From the NCBI RefSeq assembly GCF_902167145.1, contig NC_050102.1, forward strand, positions 10,850,850 to 10,914,849: a stretch of DNA of 64,000 nt, given 5' to 3'. Every line of letters begins with the position of its first letter. Positions within the stretch are counted from its first letter, which is position 1. The notes beneath the pieces are model-generated. The model did no database searches and was not told the DNA's origin. It saw only the letters and a list, made by a program, of their open reading frames with translations. Origin of the DNA: Zea mays. Taxonomy: Eukaryota > Streptophyta > Magnoliopsida > Poales > Poaceae. Both the position numbers and the translations under genes were made by a program. Below, piece after piece: positions 21,651-33,688 of this stretch.

Positions 21651-24600
21651 TCAGATGTTCCAAGCGTTGCTGTAGACCTCGCCTTGACTGTTGGCCAGCT
21701 TGTACGTCCCGGGCTTCAGAACCTTGGCGATGACGAACGGCCCTTCCCAGGGAGGCGTGAGCTTGTGCCGCCCTCGGGCATCTTGTCGCAGCCGAAGCAC
21801 CAGGTCGCCCACCTGGACGTCTCGGGACCGAACCCCTCGGGCGTGGTAGCGTCGCAGGGACTGCTGGTACCGCGCCGAGTGTAGTAAGGCCATGTCCTGA
21901 GCCTCTTCCAGCTGGTCCAGTGAGTCTTCTCGGTTAGCTCGATTACTTTGGTCGTCGTAGGCCCTTGTCCTCGGGGAACCGTATTCTAAGTCTGTGGGCA
22001 AGATGGCCTCGGCCCCATAGACTAGAAAGAACGGTGTGAAGCCCGTGGCTCGGCTCGGCGTCGTCCTCAGACTCCAGACCACCGAGGGGAGCTCCCTCAT
22101 CCATCGCTTGCCGAACTTGTTGAGGTCGTTGTAGATCCGTGGCTTGAGTCCTTGCAGAATCATGCCGTTGGCACGCTCTACTTGCCCATTCGTCATGGGG
22201 TGAGCCACGGCGGCCCAGTCCACCCGGATGTGGTGATCCTCGCAGAAGTCCAGGAACTCTCTGCCGGTGAACTGGGTGCCGTTGTCGGTGATGATGGAGT
22301 TCGGGACCCCAAAGCGATGGATGATGTTGGTGAAGAACGCCACCGCCTATTCGGACCTGATGTTGTTTAGGGGTCGGACCTCAATCCACTTGGAGAATTT
22401 GTCGATGGCGACCAGCAGGTGCGTGTAGCCCCCGGGTGCCTTCTGCAAGGGACCGACGAGGTCCAGACCCCACACAGCAAACGGCCAGGTGATGGGTATC
22501 GTCTGCAGGGCCTGAGCGGGCAAGTGTGTCTGCCTCGCATAGAACTGACACCCTTGGCAGGTGCGGACAATTCTAGTGGCGTCGGCCACCGCGGTCGGCC
22601 AGTAGAAACCTTGTCGGAAGGCGTTTCCAACAAGGGCTCGAGGCGTTGCGTGATGACCGCAAGCCCCCGAGTGTATTTCTTGTAAGAGCTCCTGGCCTTC
22701 GGTGATGGATATGCATCGCTGGAGGATGCCCGAGGGGCTGCGATGGTAGAGCTCCTTCCCGTCCCCCAGCAAGACGAACAACTTGGCGCGCCGCGCCAAC
22801 CGCCGAGCCTCGGCTCGGTCGAGGGGTAGCTCTTCTCGATGGAGATATTGCAGGTACGGGGTCTGCCAGTTTCGATTAGGCGTGACCCCGCTCCGCTCCT
22901 CCTCGACGCGCAGTGCCTCACCCTTGGGGGCCGAGGGTGCCTCAGGCTGAGCCGAGGGTGCCTCGGGCGGGGCTGAGGGTGCCTCGGGCTGGGCCGAGGA
23001 CTCCTCGGGCTCGGGCGCGTCATCGGTCTTGATGGAGGGTTGATGCAGGTCTCGGGAGAAGACGTCCGGGGGAACCGTTGTTCGCCCCGAGGCTATCTTA
23101 GCCAGCTCGTCCGCAGTCTCGTTGTACCGTCGGGCGATGTGGTTGAGCTCGAGCCCGTAGAACTTGTCCTCCAGGCACCGAACCTCATCGCAGTAGGCTT
23201 CCATCTTCGGGTCGCGGCAGTGGGAGTTCTTCATGACTTGGTCAATGACGAGCTACGAGTCACCGTGAGCGTCGAGGCGTCGGACCCCTAGCTCGATGGC
23301 GATGCGCAACCCGTTGACCAGAGCCTCGTACTCAGCCACATTGTTGGACGCCGGGAAGTGGAGGCGTAGCACGTAGCGTAGGTGCTTCCCAAGGGGCGAG
23401 ATGAAGAGCAGGCCCGCGCCTGCCCCTGTCTTCATCAGCGACCCGTCGAAAAACATGGTCCAGAGTTCCGGTTGGATCGGAGCTGTTGGGAGCTGGGTAT
23501 CGACCCATTCAGCCACAAAGTCCGCCAAGACTTGGGACTTGATGGCCTTCCGAGGGGCGAACGAGATTGTCTCGCCCATGATTTCCACCGCCCACTTTGC
23601 AATCCTACCCGAGGCCTCTCGGCACTGGATGATCTCCCCCAGGGGGAAGGATGACACCACAGTCACCGGATGAAACTCGAAGTAGTGTCGCAACTTCCGC
23701 CGTGTCACGATCACCGCGTACAGCAGCTTCTGAATTTGTGCGTAGCGGATCTTGGTCTCGGACAGTACCTCACTGATGAAGTAGACTGGCCTCTGGACGG
23801 GCAATGCATGCCCCTCTTCTCGTCTCTCAACCACGATCGTGGCGCTGACCACTTGAGTGGTAGCGGCGACGTAGATCAAGAGGGCTTCTCCGGCCGCGGG
23901 GGGCACCAAGATGGGCGCATTCGTGAGGAGCGCCTTCAGGTTCCCGAGGGCTTCCTCGGCCTCAGGGGTCCAAGTGAAGCACTCGGCCTTTCTTAAGAGG
24001 CGGTACAGAGGCAGGCCTCTTTCGCCGAGGCACGAGATGAAACGGCTCAGAGCCGCAAGGCATCCCGTGACCCTCTGTACGCCTTTCAAGTCCTTGATGG
24101 GCCCCATGTTGGTGATGGCCGCAATTTTCTCCGGGTTGGCCTCGATGCCCCGCTCGGAGACGATGAACCCCAAGAGCATGCCTCGGGGGACTCCGAAGAC
24201 GCACTTCTCAGGATTGAGTTTTACGCCTTTCGCCTTGAGACACCGGAATGTCACTTCAAGGTCGGAAAGGAGGTCGGAGGCTTTCCTCGTCTTGACTACG
24301 ATGTCATCGACGTAAGCCTTGACCGTTCGACCAATGTGTTCGCTGAACACGTGGTTCATGCACCTTTGGTATGTCGCACCCGCATTCCTCAAACCAAACG
24401 GCATGGTAACGTAGCAGTACATGCCAAAAGGTGTGATGAAAGAAGTCGCGAGCTGGTCGGACTCTTTCATCCTGATTTGGTGATACCCTGAGTAGGCATC
24501 GAGGAAAGATAGGGTTTCGCACCCAACAGTGGAATCCATGATTTGATCGATGCGAGGCAGAGGGTAGGGAACTTTTGGACATGCTTTGTTTAGACCAGTG

Positions 24601-25712
24601 TAGTCTACACACATCCACCATTTCCCTCCTTTCTTTCTCACAAGCATAGGGTTGGCAAGCCATTCGGGATGGAATACCTCTTTGATGAACCCTGCCGCCA
24701 TTAGCTTGTGGATCTCCTCGCCTATGGCTCTGCGCTTTTCTTCGTCGAATCGGCGCAGAGGCTGCTTCACGGGTCGGGCTCCAGCTCGGATATCCAGCGA
24801 GTGCTTGGCGACATCCCTCGGTATGCCGGGCATGTCCGAGGGACTCCACGCGAAAATGTCGGCGTTTGCGCGGAGGAAGTCGACGAGCACTGCTTCCTAT
24901 TTGGGCTCGAGCTCGGAGCCGATCTGGATCTGCTTGGAGGTGTCGTTGCTGGGGTCGAGAGGGACGGACTTAACCGTCTCCACTGGCTTGAAGTTGCCGG
25001 CATGGCGCTTCACGTCTGGCGCCTCCTTGGAGAGGCTCTCTAGGTCGGCGATGAGGGCCTCGGATTCGGCGAGGGCCTCGGCGTACTCCACGCACTCCAC
25101 GTCGCATTCGTACGCGTGTCGGTACGTGGGGCCGACGGTGATGACCCCGTTGGGGCCCGGCATCTTGAGCTTGAGGTAGGTGTAGTTGGGGACGGCCACG
25201 AACTTGGCATAGCATGGCCTCCCCAACACCGCGTGGTAGGTTCCTCGGAACCCGACCACCTCGAACGTGAGGGTTTCCCTTCGGAAGTTGGAGGGAGTCC
25301 CGAAGCAGATGGGTAGATCGAGTTGTCCGAGGGGCTGGACGCGTTTCCCGGGGATGATCCCGTGGAAAGGCGCCGCGCCTGCCCGGACCGAGGACAGATC
25401 GATCCGCAGGAGCCCGAAGGTCTCGGCGTAGATGATGTTGAGGCTGCTGTCTCCGTCCATGAGGACCTTGGTGAGCATGACGTTGCCGATGACGGGGTCG
25501 ACAACGAGCGGGTATTTCCCCGGGCTCGGCATGCGGTCGGGATGGTCGCCCTGGTCGAAGGTGATGGGCTTGTCGGACCAGTCTAGGTAGACTGGCGCCG
25601 CCACCTTTACCGAGCAGACCTCCCGACGCTCTTGCTTGCGGTGCCGAGCCGAGGCGTTCACCACTTGCCCACCATAGATCATGAAGCAGTTGTGGACCTC
25701 GGGAACTCCCAT
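21651..25712 (-). pseudogene. pol: pol of G (PR-RT-RH-aRH-IN) with three in-frame TAG stops
   Basis: One frame runs 25712 to 21651. Protease: VLMDGDSSLNIIY near 25440. Reverse transcriptase: WWMCVDYTGLNKACPK, FLDAYSGYHQI and YVDDIVVK (about 24295-24318). The first RNase H follows (YFISEVLSETKIRYAQ), then a second one (MFFDGSLMKTGAGAGL, NNVAEYEALVNGL), and then integrase with an HHCC finger (HHATPRALVG ... CQGCQF), the core motifs GLDLVGP and TDNGTQF, and HPMTNGQVERANG. RT before IN defines Ty3/gypsy; two RNase H domains mark the Tat lineage. TAG stops interrupt at 24897-24899, 23253-23255 and 22347-22349. The frame ends at TGA 21651-21653, with another in-frame stop (TAA) eight codons beyond it. 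It is not functional as it stands. Confidence 0.9.
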
Positions 25713-28144
25713 GCCTTGTGATCTTCCTTCTTATCGTCATCGCGGGCCCTGCCACCCTCCGCAGGTGGCCCGGCCTTGTGAAAGTGGCGCCGAAGCATGG
25801 CGCACTCCTCAAGGGTGTGCTTGACGGGCCCCTGATGATAGGGGCATGGCTCCTTGAGCATTTTGTCAAAGAGATTGGCGCCTCTGGGAGGTTTCCGAGG
25901 GCTCTTGTACTCAGCGGCAGCGACAAGGTCCGCGTCGGCGGCGTCGTGTTTCGCGTGCGACTTCTTCTTGCCTTTCTTCTTGGTGCCGCGCTGAGTGGAC
26001 GCCTCGGGGACACCTTCCGGCTGGCGGCCCTGCGGCTGCTTATCCTTCCGTAAGATGGCCTCGACCGCCTCCTGGCCAGAGGCAAACTTGGTGGCGATGT
26101 CCATCAGCTCGCTCGCCCTGGTGGGGGTCTTGCGACCCAGCTTGCTCACCAAGTCGCAGCAGGTGGTGCCGGCGAGGAACGCGCCGATGACATCCGAGTC
26201 GGTGACGTTGGGCAGCTCGGTGCGCTGCTTCGAGAATCGCCGGATGTAGTCCCGGAGAGACTCTCCCGGCTGCTGGCGGCAGCTTCGGAGATCCCAGGAG
26301 TTCCTAGGGCGCACATACGTGCCCTGGAAGTTGCCGGCGAAGGCTTGGACCAGGTCGTCCCGGTTGGAGATCTGCCCCGGAGGCAGGTGCTCCAGCCAGG
26401 CTCGAGCGGTGTCGGAGAGGAACAGGGGGAGGTTGCGGATGATGAGGTTGTCATCGTCCGTTCCACCCAGGTGGCAGGCCAGCCGGTAGTCCGCGAGCCA
26501 CAGTTTCGGCCTCGTCTCCCCCGAGTACTTTGTGATAGTAGTCAGGGTTCGGAACCGGGTCGGGAACGGCGCCCGTCGTATAGCCCGGCTGAAAGCCTGC
26601 GGACCGGGTGGTTCGGGCGAGGGACTCCGATCTTCCCCGCTATCGTAGCGTCCTCCACGCCTAGGGTGGTAGCCTCGGCGCACCTTCTCGTCGAGGTGGG
26701 CTCGATGGTTGCGGTGATGGTGCTCGTTGCCGAGGCGACCCGGGGCCGCAGGCGCTGTGTTGCGCGTGCGCCCGGTGTGGACCGAGGCTTCCCGCATGAA
26801 TCGGGAAGTCGTGGCGCGATGTTCCGAGGGGTACCCCTGCCTTCGGGAGGCAGAGCTTTCGGCCCGTCGGACCGCGGCATCCTCCAGGAGATTCTTGAGC
26901 TCTCCCTGGATACGCCGCCCCTCGGTGGTTGATGGCTCCGGCATCGTGCGGAGAAGTATTGCCGCTGCAGCCAGGTTCTGGCCGACCCCACTGGAAGCCG
27001 GTGGCGGCCTTGCCCTGACATCGTCGGCGATGCGGTGCTGGATGCCCTGGGGTAGATGACGCGCTTCTCCGGCCGGAGGTTGGCCTGCCCATTCCTGCCC
27101 GATGTCCCGGCGAAACGGCTCAAGTGTTTCTGCTCCCTCGTCGAGCCTGGCCTGCATCTCGCGGATTTGCTCGAGCTATGAGTCCTGACCCCCCCGCAGG
27201 GACTGGGACCACAGCTAGCTCCCGAAGGATGTCAACGCGAGGCGCAGGCCTAGGGGATCACCGTTCTCCGGTATACCAAGATGGTTGCCTTCGCCGGGAC
27301 CCCCTAGATCGACGTGGAAACATTCACGACTTGGGTCGCAGTCCTCGTCGCTGAAGCTGCGGCTACCGTCGGAACAATCGGAGAGGCAGTAGTCGCATGC
27401 GGTCATGAAGTCCCGCATGGCACTGGGGTTACCAAGTCCGGAGAAATCCCAACAAAAGTCGGGCTTGTCATCTTCCTTAGAACCCGAGGGCCCGTAAGTC
27501 GAGACGGCTATCAGCCGATCCTAGGGTGACCGCATACCGTACCCCGGAGGGTTTGGACTCGCCTCTATGAAAGCATCCACCGAAGCAAAGTCGCTTGGTG
27601 GGTCGAGGCTGAATCCAAAAGGCACGAGATGGGAATCGGTCGGTACCTCTTGGTCGACGGGCGGTGACGAAGTCACGTCAGGGGCAGACTGCACCGTCGT
27701 CTCAGGTACGAGGGTGACGCCCAGCAAGTCCTTTGCGAGCGTGCTGGCGTCGTCCGTCCGCTTGGAGTTGGCGTGTTGCGGGGAAACGACGCTCGTCTTC
27801 GTCTCAGACGCGAAGTCGATGCCCGACGTGTCCCCCGTTGGGGCGCCGGCGCCGTCGACTCGCTCGACAGCCGACGAGGTGCCGCCTCCTGCTTGGCCTT
27901 GGTTGCCCCGCCTCCTCCTCCGTCGGTGGGGGAGGCGACGGGACAAACCCGAATGTTGTTCTTCCGCCACGTGGGGAAGACGTCGTTGATTCCGCCGCCG
28001 GCGGGCGGGTTGTCGGCCGCCATTGTCGCTGTCGCGCGGCGGGGGAAGGAGTATCATGTCATAGCTGCCGTCGAGGGACATGAACTCAAGACTCCCAAAA
28101 CGGAGCACCGTCCCGGGCTGGAAAGGTTGCTAGAGACTACCCAT
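25679..28144 (-). pseudogene. gag: gag of G with four in-frame TAG stops
   Basis: An ATG at 28144 opens a frame to 25679 interrupted by TAG at 28130-28132 (codon 5), 27521-27523, 27215-27217 and 27176-27178; it contains no TAA or TGA before its end. Recognisable parts are a low-complexity N-terminus (FGSLEFMSLDGSYDM), an acidic stretch, an Arg-rich region, the capsid-like core (PKLWLADYRLACHLGG, TARAWLEHLPPGQI, ESLRDYIRRFSKQR) and a C-terminal Cys/His motif, CPYHQGPVKHTLEEC, of spacing CX2HX5HX4C. Gag and pol are in different frames and overlap by 34 bp near 25679-25712. This may be the normal arrangement or a one-base loss near 25702. A seven-G run at about 27190-27196 is not needed to explain the frame. 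Confidence 0.82.
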
Positions 28145-28184
28145 CTGGAGCTTGACGGGAAGCTGTTCGTCAACACGCAGCAGA

Positions 28185-28202
28185 CCCCTACCTGGCATGC
28201 CA
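28185..28202 (-). other. putative primer binding site of G
   Basis: Two bases inside the 5' LTR the minus strand reads TGGCATGCCAGGTAGGGG. The leading TGG fits pairing with a tRNA CCA end. I have not assigned the tRNA. Confidence 0.55.
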
Positions 28203-28204
28203 AC

Positions 28205-28343
28205 TGTCGGCGTTTCGACCCGGGGGGGGGTCCCTGGACCGACGAGTAAATTGTCGCCGCGTGCCCCAGCCTAGATGGGTCGGCGCGAGACGGAGCGCGA
28301 AGGGGGGAAAGCCAGAGGGAGACAGGCGTAAAAAGGGGAAACC
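28205..28343 (-). repeat. 5' LTR of G, first fragment
   Basis: Begins TGTCGGCG directly after the primer binding site and matches 6629-6767 with three substitutions and a G-run length change. It ends at AAACC (28339-28343), the target duplication of complex C, and resumes at 55988. Confidence 0.88.
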
Positions 28344-29688
28344 TGAGAGCACCTAGAGGGGGGGGTGAATAGGTGATCCTGTAACACTTCAAAACTTAAG
28401 CCACAAAACTTGGTTAATTGTTAGCACAATAATTGCCAAGTGGCTAAAGAGTAATCCTCAACAAAACACAATAACCAACAAAGATCAATCACAGAGATGG
28501 CACGGTGGTTATCCCGTGGTTCGGCCAAGACCAACGCTTGCCTACTCCACGTTGTGGCGTCCCAACGGACGAGGGTTGCAATCAACCCCTCTCAAGCGGT
28601 CCAAAGACCCACTTGAATACCACGGTGTTTTGTTTGCTTTACTCAATCCCGTTTGCGAGGAATCTCCACAAATTTGGAGCCTCTCGCCCTTACACTTGAA
28701 ATTCACAAAGAACACGGAGCAAGGGAGGGATTAGCAACGCACTCAAGACAAGAAATCACAGTGACACCACGCACACAAGTCGCAACGAGAGCTCACAACA
28801 CAACTCAATGAGTTCACCACTCAACTAGAGCTCTAATTGCTATCGCAAAGAATCAAAGGCGCGGAATCGATGTCTTGGTGCTTAGGAATGCTTAGGAGAT
28901 GCTTGCTGTTCTCCTCCATGCGCCTAGGGGTCCCTTTTATAGCCCCAAGGCAGCTAGGAGCCGTTGAGAGCAATCTTAGAAGGCTGATCTTGCCTTTCGT
29001 CGACTGGCGCACCGGACAGTCCGGTGCACACCGGACACTGTCCGGTGCCTGATTTCCTTCCATAAATGGCGCAGTCGACCGTTGATAGCCTGAGAGCCGT
29101 TGGCGCACCGGACATGTCCAGTGCACACCGGACAGACCGGTGCCCGCTTCTAGCCGTTGGCTCGGCCACGTGTCCCGCGCAGATCACGCGGTCGACCGTT
29201 GGCCCTGCCGACCGTTGGCTCACCGGACAGTCCGGTGCACACCGGACAGTCCGGTGAATTATAGCCATACGTCGACGATGAATTCCCGAGAGCGACGAGT
29301 TCGCCTGTGAACGGCCCACCGGACAGTCCGGTGAACCACCGGACAGTCCGGTGAATTATAGCCGTACACCGCCGTCGAAGTCCCGAGAGCAGCCTTTTCC
29401 CTCGAGCCAGCCTGGCGCACCGGACACTGTCTGGTGCACCACCGGACAGTCCGGTGCACCCAGACTGAGCAGACTTTGGCTGCTCGAGCTATCTCTTCTC
29501 CAACTCGATTTTTTTTCTGTTTCCAGCTTAGACACAATACATTAGTCCATAAAACAATGTACTAAGTCTGAGAAACATACCTTTATTCTTGATTTGTACT
29601 TTGTCCACGTTTTTACAATTAGGCACTTGTGTTGGACACTAAATTACCAAAATACTTAGAAATGGCCCAAGGGCACATTTCCCTTTCA
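28344..29688 (-). repeat. left LTR of C
   Basis: 1,345 bp, starting TGAGAGCACCTAGAGG and ending CACATTTCCCTTTCA. It differs from the right LTR at about 18 positions by eye (about 1.3%) and has a private 2-bp deletion near 29527. Confidence 0.92.
29010..29457. repeat. palindrome cluster in the left LTR of C
   Basis: About nine CACCGGAC-GTCCGGTG palindromes, single or back to back, several followed by GAATTATAGC(C). The arrangement differs from that in A, but the unit and the trailing word are shared. One palindrome in the middle LTR is the insertion site of E. Confidence 0.85.
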
Positions 29689-30475
29689 ATCTCCCCCTTT
29701 TTGGTGATTTATGCCAACACAACATAAAGTAAGTAGAACAAGTACAAAATCACTTCAAATAAGAACTCAAATTGTTTTGATTCAAATTGACATATATGGA
29801 TCACTCTATGCCACCACTTGGTTTGTTTTTGCAAATCAAACTCAAATTCCTATCTCTAGGTCAAATCCACTTGTAGAGACATAAAGAGAGGTTTTCCAAA
29901 GAAATTTTATCAAGGATTTCAAAAACTCCCCCTTTTTCCCATAATTAACACTTCTCCCCACAAGAAGCCAACTTTTGACAAGAGAGACAACAAAAGAGTT
30001 TTGACAAACCAAAAGCTCTAATCTACTATCCTCAAAATTTCTCAAGTGGTAGCTGATCCATCTATTGCTTTGGCCTTTATTTTCTCCCCCTTTGGCATCA
30101 AGCACCAAAACGGGATCAATCTTGGCCCTTTAACCCCATTGCCTCACCAAAATCTTCAAATAAGAACACAAAGGCAATAAGAGTATAAAGATGAACTTGG
30201 AAAAGTTACTCTTTTCATCGGAGTGCAGTGGAAGTCTTGCATGGTCCAAGTCCACCTTTTCCCTTTCAATCCTCTTTTGAGACTAAAACAACCAAACTCA
30301 AGTACATGGTTAGTCTCAAAGGGTCAAGTTGTAGCACAGCTCCCCCTAGTTATGTGCATCACTTGCAAACAGGACTTGTGAGGTCCAGGGAGTGTTTGTA
30401 CAACTTGAGCACCACAATAAGCAACAAAATGCAGAATGAACATGATCAAAGGCATAAACACATGTAAGCTACATT
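29689..30475 (-). other. multiple polypurine-tract region of C copy 1
   Basis: Non-coding, between the pol stop and the left LTR. CTCCCCC blocks recur near 29691, 29926, 30084 and 30340 (GGGGGAG on the coding strand). The first touches the LTR. No gene is seen. Confidence 0.7.
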
Positions 30476-33400
30476 TCAATCCAAGTTCCGCGAATCTAAG
30501 ATATTGAGCTCACTACGCAGCCTGCAAAAGGTCTTCTCATCTAGAGGCTTGGTAAAGATATCGGCTAGCTGGTTCTCGGTGCTAACATGAAACACTTTGA
30601 TATCTCCCTTTTGCTGGTGGTCTCTCAAAAAGTGATGCCGGATGTCAATGTGCTTTGTGCGGCTGTGCTCAACAGGATTTTCCGCTATTCGGATAGCACT
30701 CTCATTGTCACATAGGAGTGGGACTTTTCTTAGATTGTAGCCAAAGTCCCGGAGGGTTTGCCTCATCCAAAGTAGTTGCGCGCAACACTGTCCTGCGGCA
30801 ACGTACTCGGCCTCAGCGGTGGATAGGGCAACGGAGGTTTGTTTCTTAGAGTTCCATGACACCAGGGACCTTCCTAAGAATTGGCACGTCCCCGATGTAC
30901 TCTTCCTATCGACCTTACATCCAGCATAGTCGGAATCTGAGTACCCAATCAAGTCAAAGTTAGACCCCTTTGGATACCAGATCCCGAAGCAAGGCGTAGC
31001 GACTAAATATCGAAGAATTCGCTTCACAGCCACTAAGTGACACTCCTTAGGATCAGATTGAAATCTAGCACACATGCATACGCTAAGCATAATATCCGGT
31101 CTACTAGCACATAAATAAAGCAGAGAACCTATCATGGACCGGTATGCTTTTTGATCAACGGACTTACCTCCTTTGTTGAGGTCGGTGTGTCCGTCAGTTC
31201 CCATCGGCGTCTTTGCGGGCTTGGCGTCCTTCATCCCAAACCGCTTTAGCAAGTCTTGCGTGTACTTCGTTTGGGAGATGAAAGTGCCGTCCTTGAGTTG
31301 CTTCACTTGGAACCCAAGGAAGTAGTTCAACTCGCCCATCATCGACATCTCGAATTTCTGCGTCATCACCCTGCTAAATTCTTCACAAGACTTTTGATTA
31401 GTAGAACTAAATATTATGTCATCGACATAAATTTGGCATATGAAAAGATCACCATCGCAAGTCTTAGTAAAAAGAGTTGGATCGACTTTCCTGACCTTGA
31501 AAGCATTAGCAATTAAAAAGTCTCTAAGGCATTCATACCATGCTCTTGGGGCTTGCTTAAGTCCATAGAGCGCCTTAGAGAGCTTACACACGTGGTCGGG
31601 GTACCGTTCATCCTCGAAGCCAGGGGTTGCTCCACGTACACCTCCTCCTTGATTGGCCCGTTGAGGAAAGCGCTCTTCACATCCATTTGGTACAACTTGA
31701 AAGAATGGTGAGCGGCATATGCTAGCAAGATACGAATTGATTCTAGCCTAGCCACAGGAGCAAAAGTCTCCTTAAAGTCCAAACCTGCGACTTGGGCATA
31801 ACCTTTTGCCACAAGTCGAGCCTTGTTCCTTGTCACCACCCCGTGCTCGTCCTGTTTGTTGCGGAACACCCACTTGGTTCCCACAACATTTTGCTTGGGA
31901 CGAGGCACCAGCATCCAAACTTCATTGCGCTTGAAGTTGTTGAGTTCCTCCTGCATGGACAACACCCAGTCCGGATCTAGCAAGGCCTCTTCTAACCTGA
32001 AAGGCTCAATAGAAGAGACAAAAGAGTAATGCTCACAAAAATTAACTAATCTTGAACGAGTAGTTACTCCCTTGCTAATATCACCCAATATCTGGTCGAC
32101 GGGATGATCCCTTTGAATCGTCGCTCGAACTTGGGTTGGAGGTGCCTGAGGTGCTTCTTCCTCTTCAACTTGAACATCCTGTGCTCCCCCTTGATCATGC
32201 GCCTCCACTTGAGGTACCTGTTCGTCATCTTGGGTTGGGGGATGCACCATAGTTGAGGAAGACGGTTGATCTTGCTCCAAATGTTCCTGAGGCCGTACAT
32301 CTCCAATCGCCATGGTGCGTATCGCGGCCGTTGGAACGTCTTCTTCATCTACATCATCAAGATCAACAACTTGCTCTCTTGGAGAGCCATTAGTCTCATC
32401 AAATACAACGTCGCTAGAGACTTCAACCAAACCTGATGATTTGTTGAAGACCCTATACGCCTTTGTATTTGAATCATAACCTAATAAAAACCCTTCTACA
32501 GCCTTGGGAGCAAATTTGGAATTCCTACCCTTCTTCACTAGAATGTAGCATTTACTCCCAAATACACGAAAGTACGATACATTGGGTTTGTTACCAGTTA
32601 GCAGCTCATATGAAGTCTTCTTGAGGAGGCGGTGAAGGTAGACCCTGTTGATGGCGTGGCAAGCCGTGTTCACGGCTTCCGACCAAAAGCACTCGGGGGT
32701 CTTGAACTCTCCAAGCATAGTCCTCGCCATATCTATGAGTGTCCTGTTCTTCCTCTGTACCACACCATTTTGCTGAGGTGTGTAGGGAGCGGAGAACTCG
32801 TGCTTGATCCCCTCCTCCTCAAGGAACTCCTCCACTTGAAGATTCTTGAATTCGGACCCGTTGTCGCTCCTTATCTTCTTCACCTTGAGCTCAAACTCAT
32901 TTTGAGCTCTCCTTAGGAAGCGCTTGAGGGTCCCTTGGGTTTCAGACTTATCCTGCAAAAAGAACACCCAAGTGAAGCGGGAAAAGTCATCAACAATAAC
33001 TAGACCATACTTACTTCCTCCTATGCTTAGGTAGGCGACGGGTCCGAAGAGGTCCATATGTAGCATCTCCAGAGGTCTTGATGTGGTCATCACATTCTTG
33101 CTGTGATGTGCTCCTCCCACTTGTTTACCTGCTTGACAAGCTGCACAAGGTCTATCTTTTTCGAAATGAACACTGGTTAGTCCTATCACGTGTTCTCCCT
33201 TTAGAAGCTTGTGGAGGTTCTTCATCCCCACATGTGCTAAGCGGCGATGCCACAACCAGCCCATGCAAGTCTTAGCTATTAAGCATGCATCTAGACCGGC
33301 CTCTTCTTTTGCAAAATCAACTAAGTAAAGTTTGTCGTCTAGTACACCCTTAAAAGCTAGTGAACCATCACATCTTCTAAAGACAGACACATCTACATTT

Positions 33401-33681
33401 CTAAATAAACAATTATATCCCATATTACATAATTGACTAACAGATAGTAAATTATATCCAAGACTCTCAACTAAAAATACATTAGAGATAGAGTGCTCAT
33501 TAGATATTGCAATCTTGCCTAAACCTTTCACCTTGCCTTGGTTCCCATCACCGAATATGATTGAATCTTGGGAATCCTTATTCTTGACGTAGGAGGTGAA
33601 CATCTTATTCTCTCCCGTCATATGGTTTGTGCATCCGCTGTCGATAATCCAGCTTGAACCCCCGGATGCATAAACCTGCAA
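30476..33681 (-). pseudogene. pol: pol of C copy 1, one frameshift
   Basis: The frame is open from TTG-CAG-GTT at 33681 through protease ([10 protein letters not shown]), the integrase finger ([15 protein letters not shown]), the integrase core ([22 protein letters not shown]) and the first part of reverse transcriptase ([10 protein letters not shown]). It is lost at the G run 31623-31626, which has four G where copy 2 has five. The remainder (YVDD, RNase H, ADIFTKPL) continues in the other frame from about 31591 to 30476. The integrase catalytic Glu region reads VVQRKN here but VVERKN in the other three copies, so the third catalytic acidic residue is also changed to Gln. Confidence 0.88.
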
Positions 33682-33688
33682 GGCAAAT

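Noticed and set aside
27190..27196. Seven-G run in gag of G as a frameshift
   Set aside because: The frame continues unchanged on both sides if the run is left as it is; only the TAG stops are needed to explain the interruptions.
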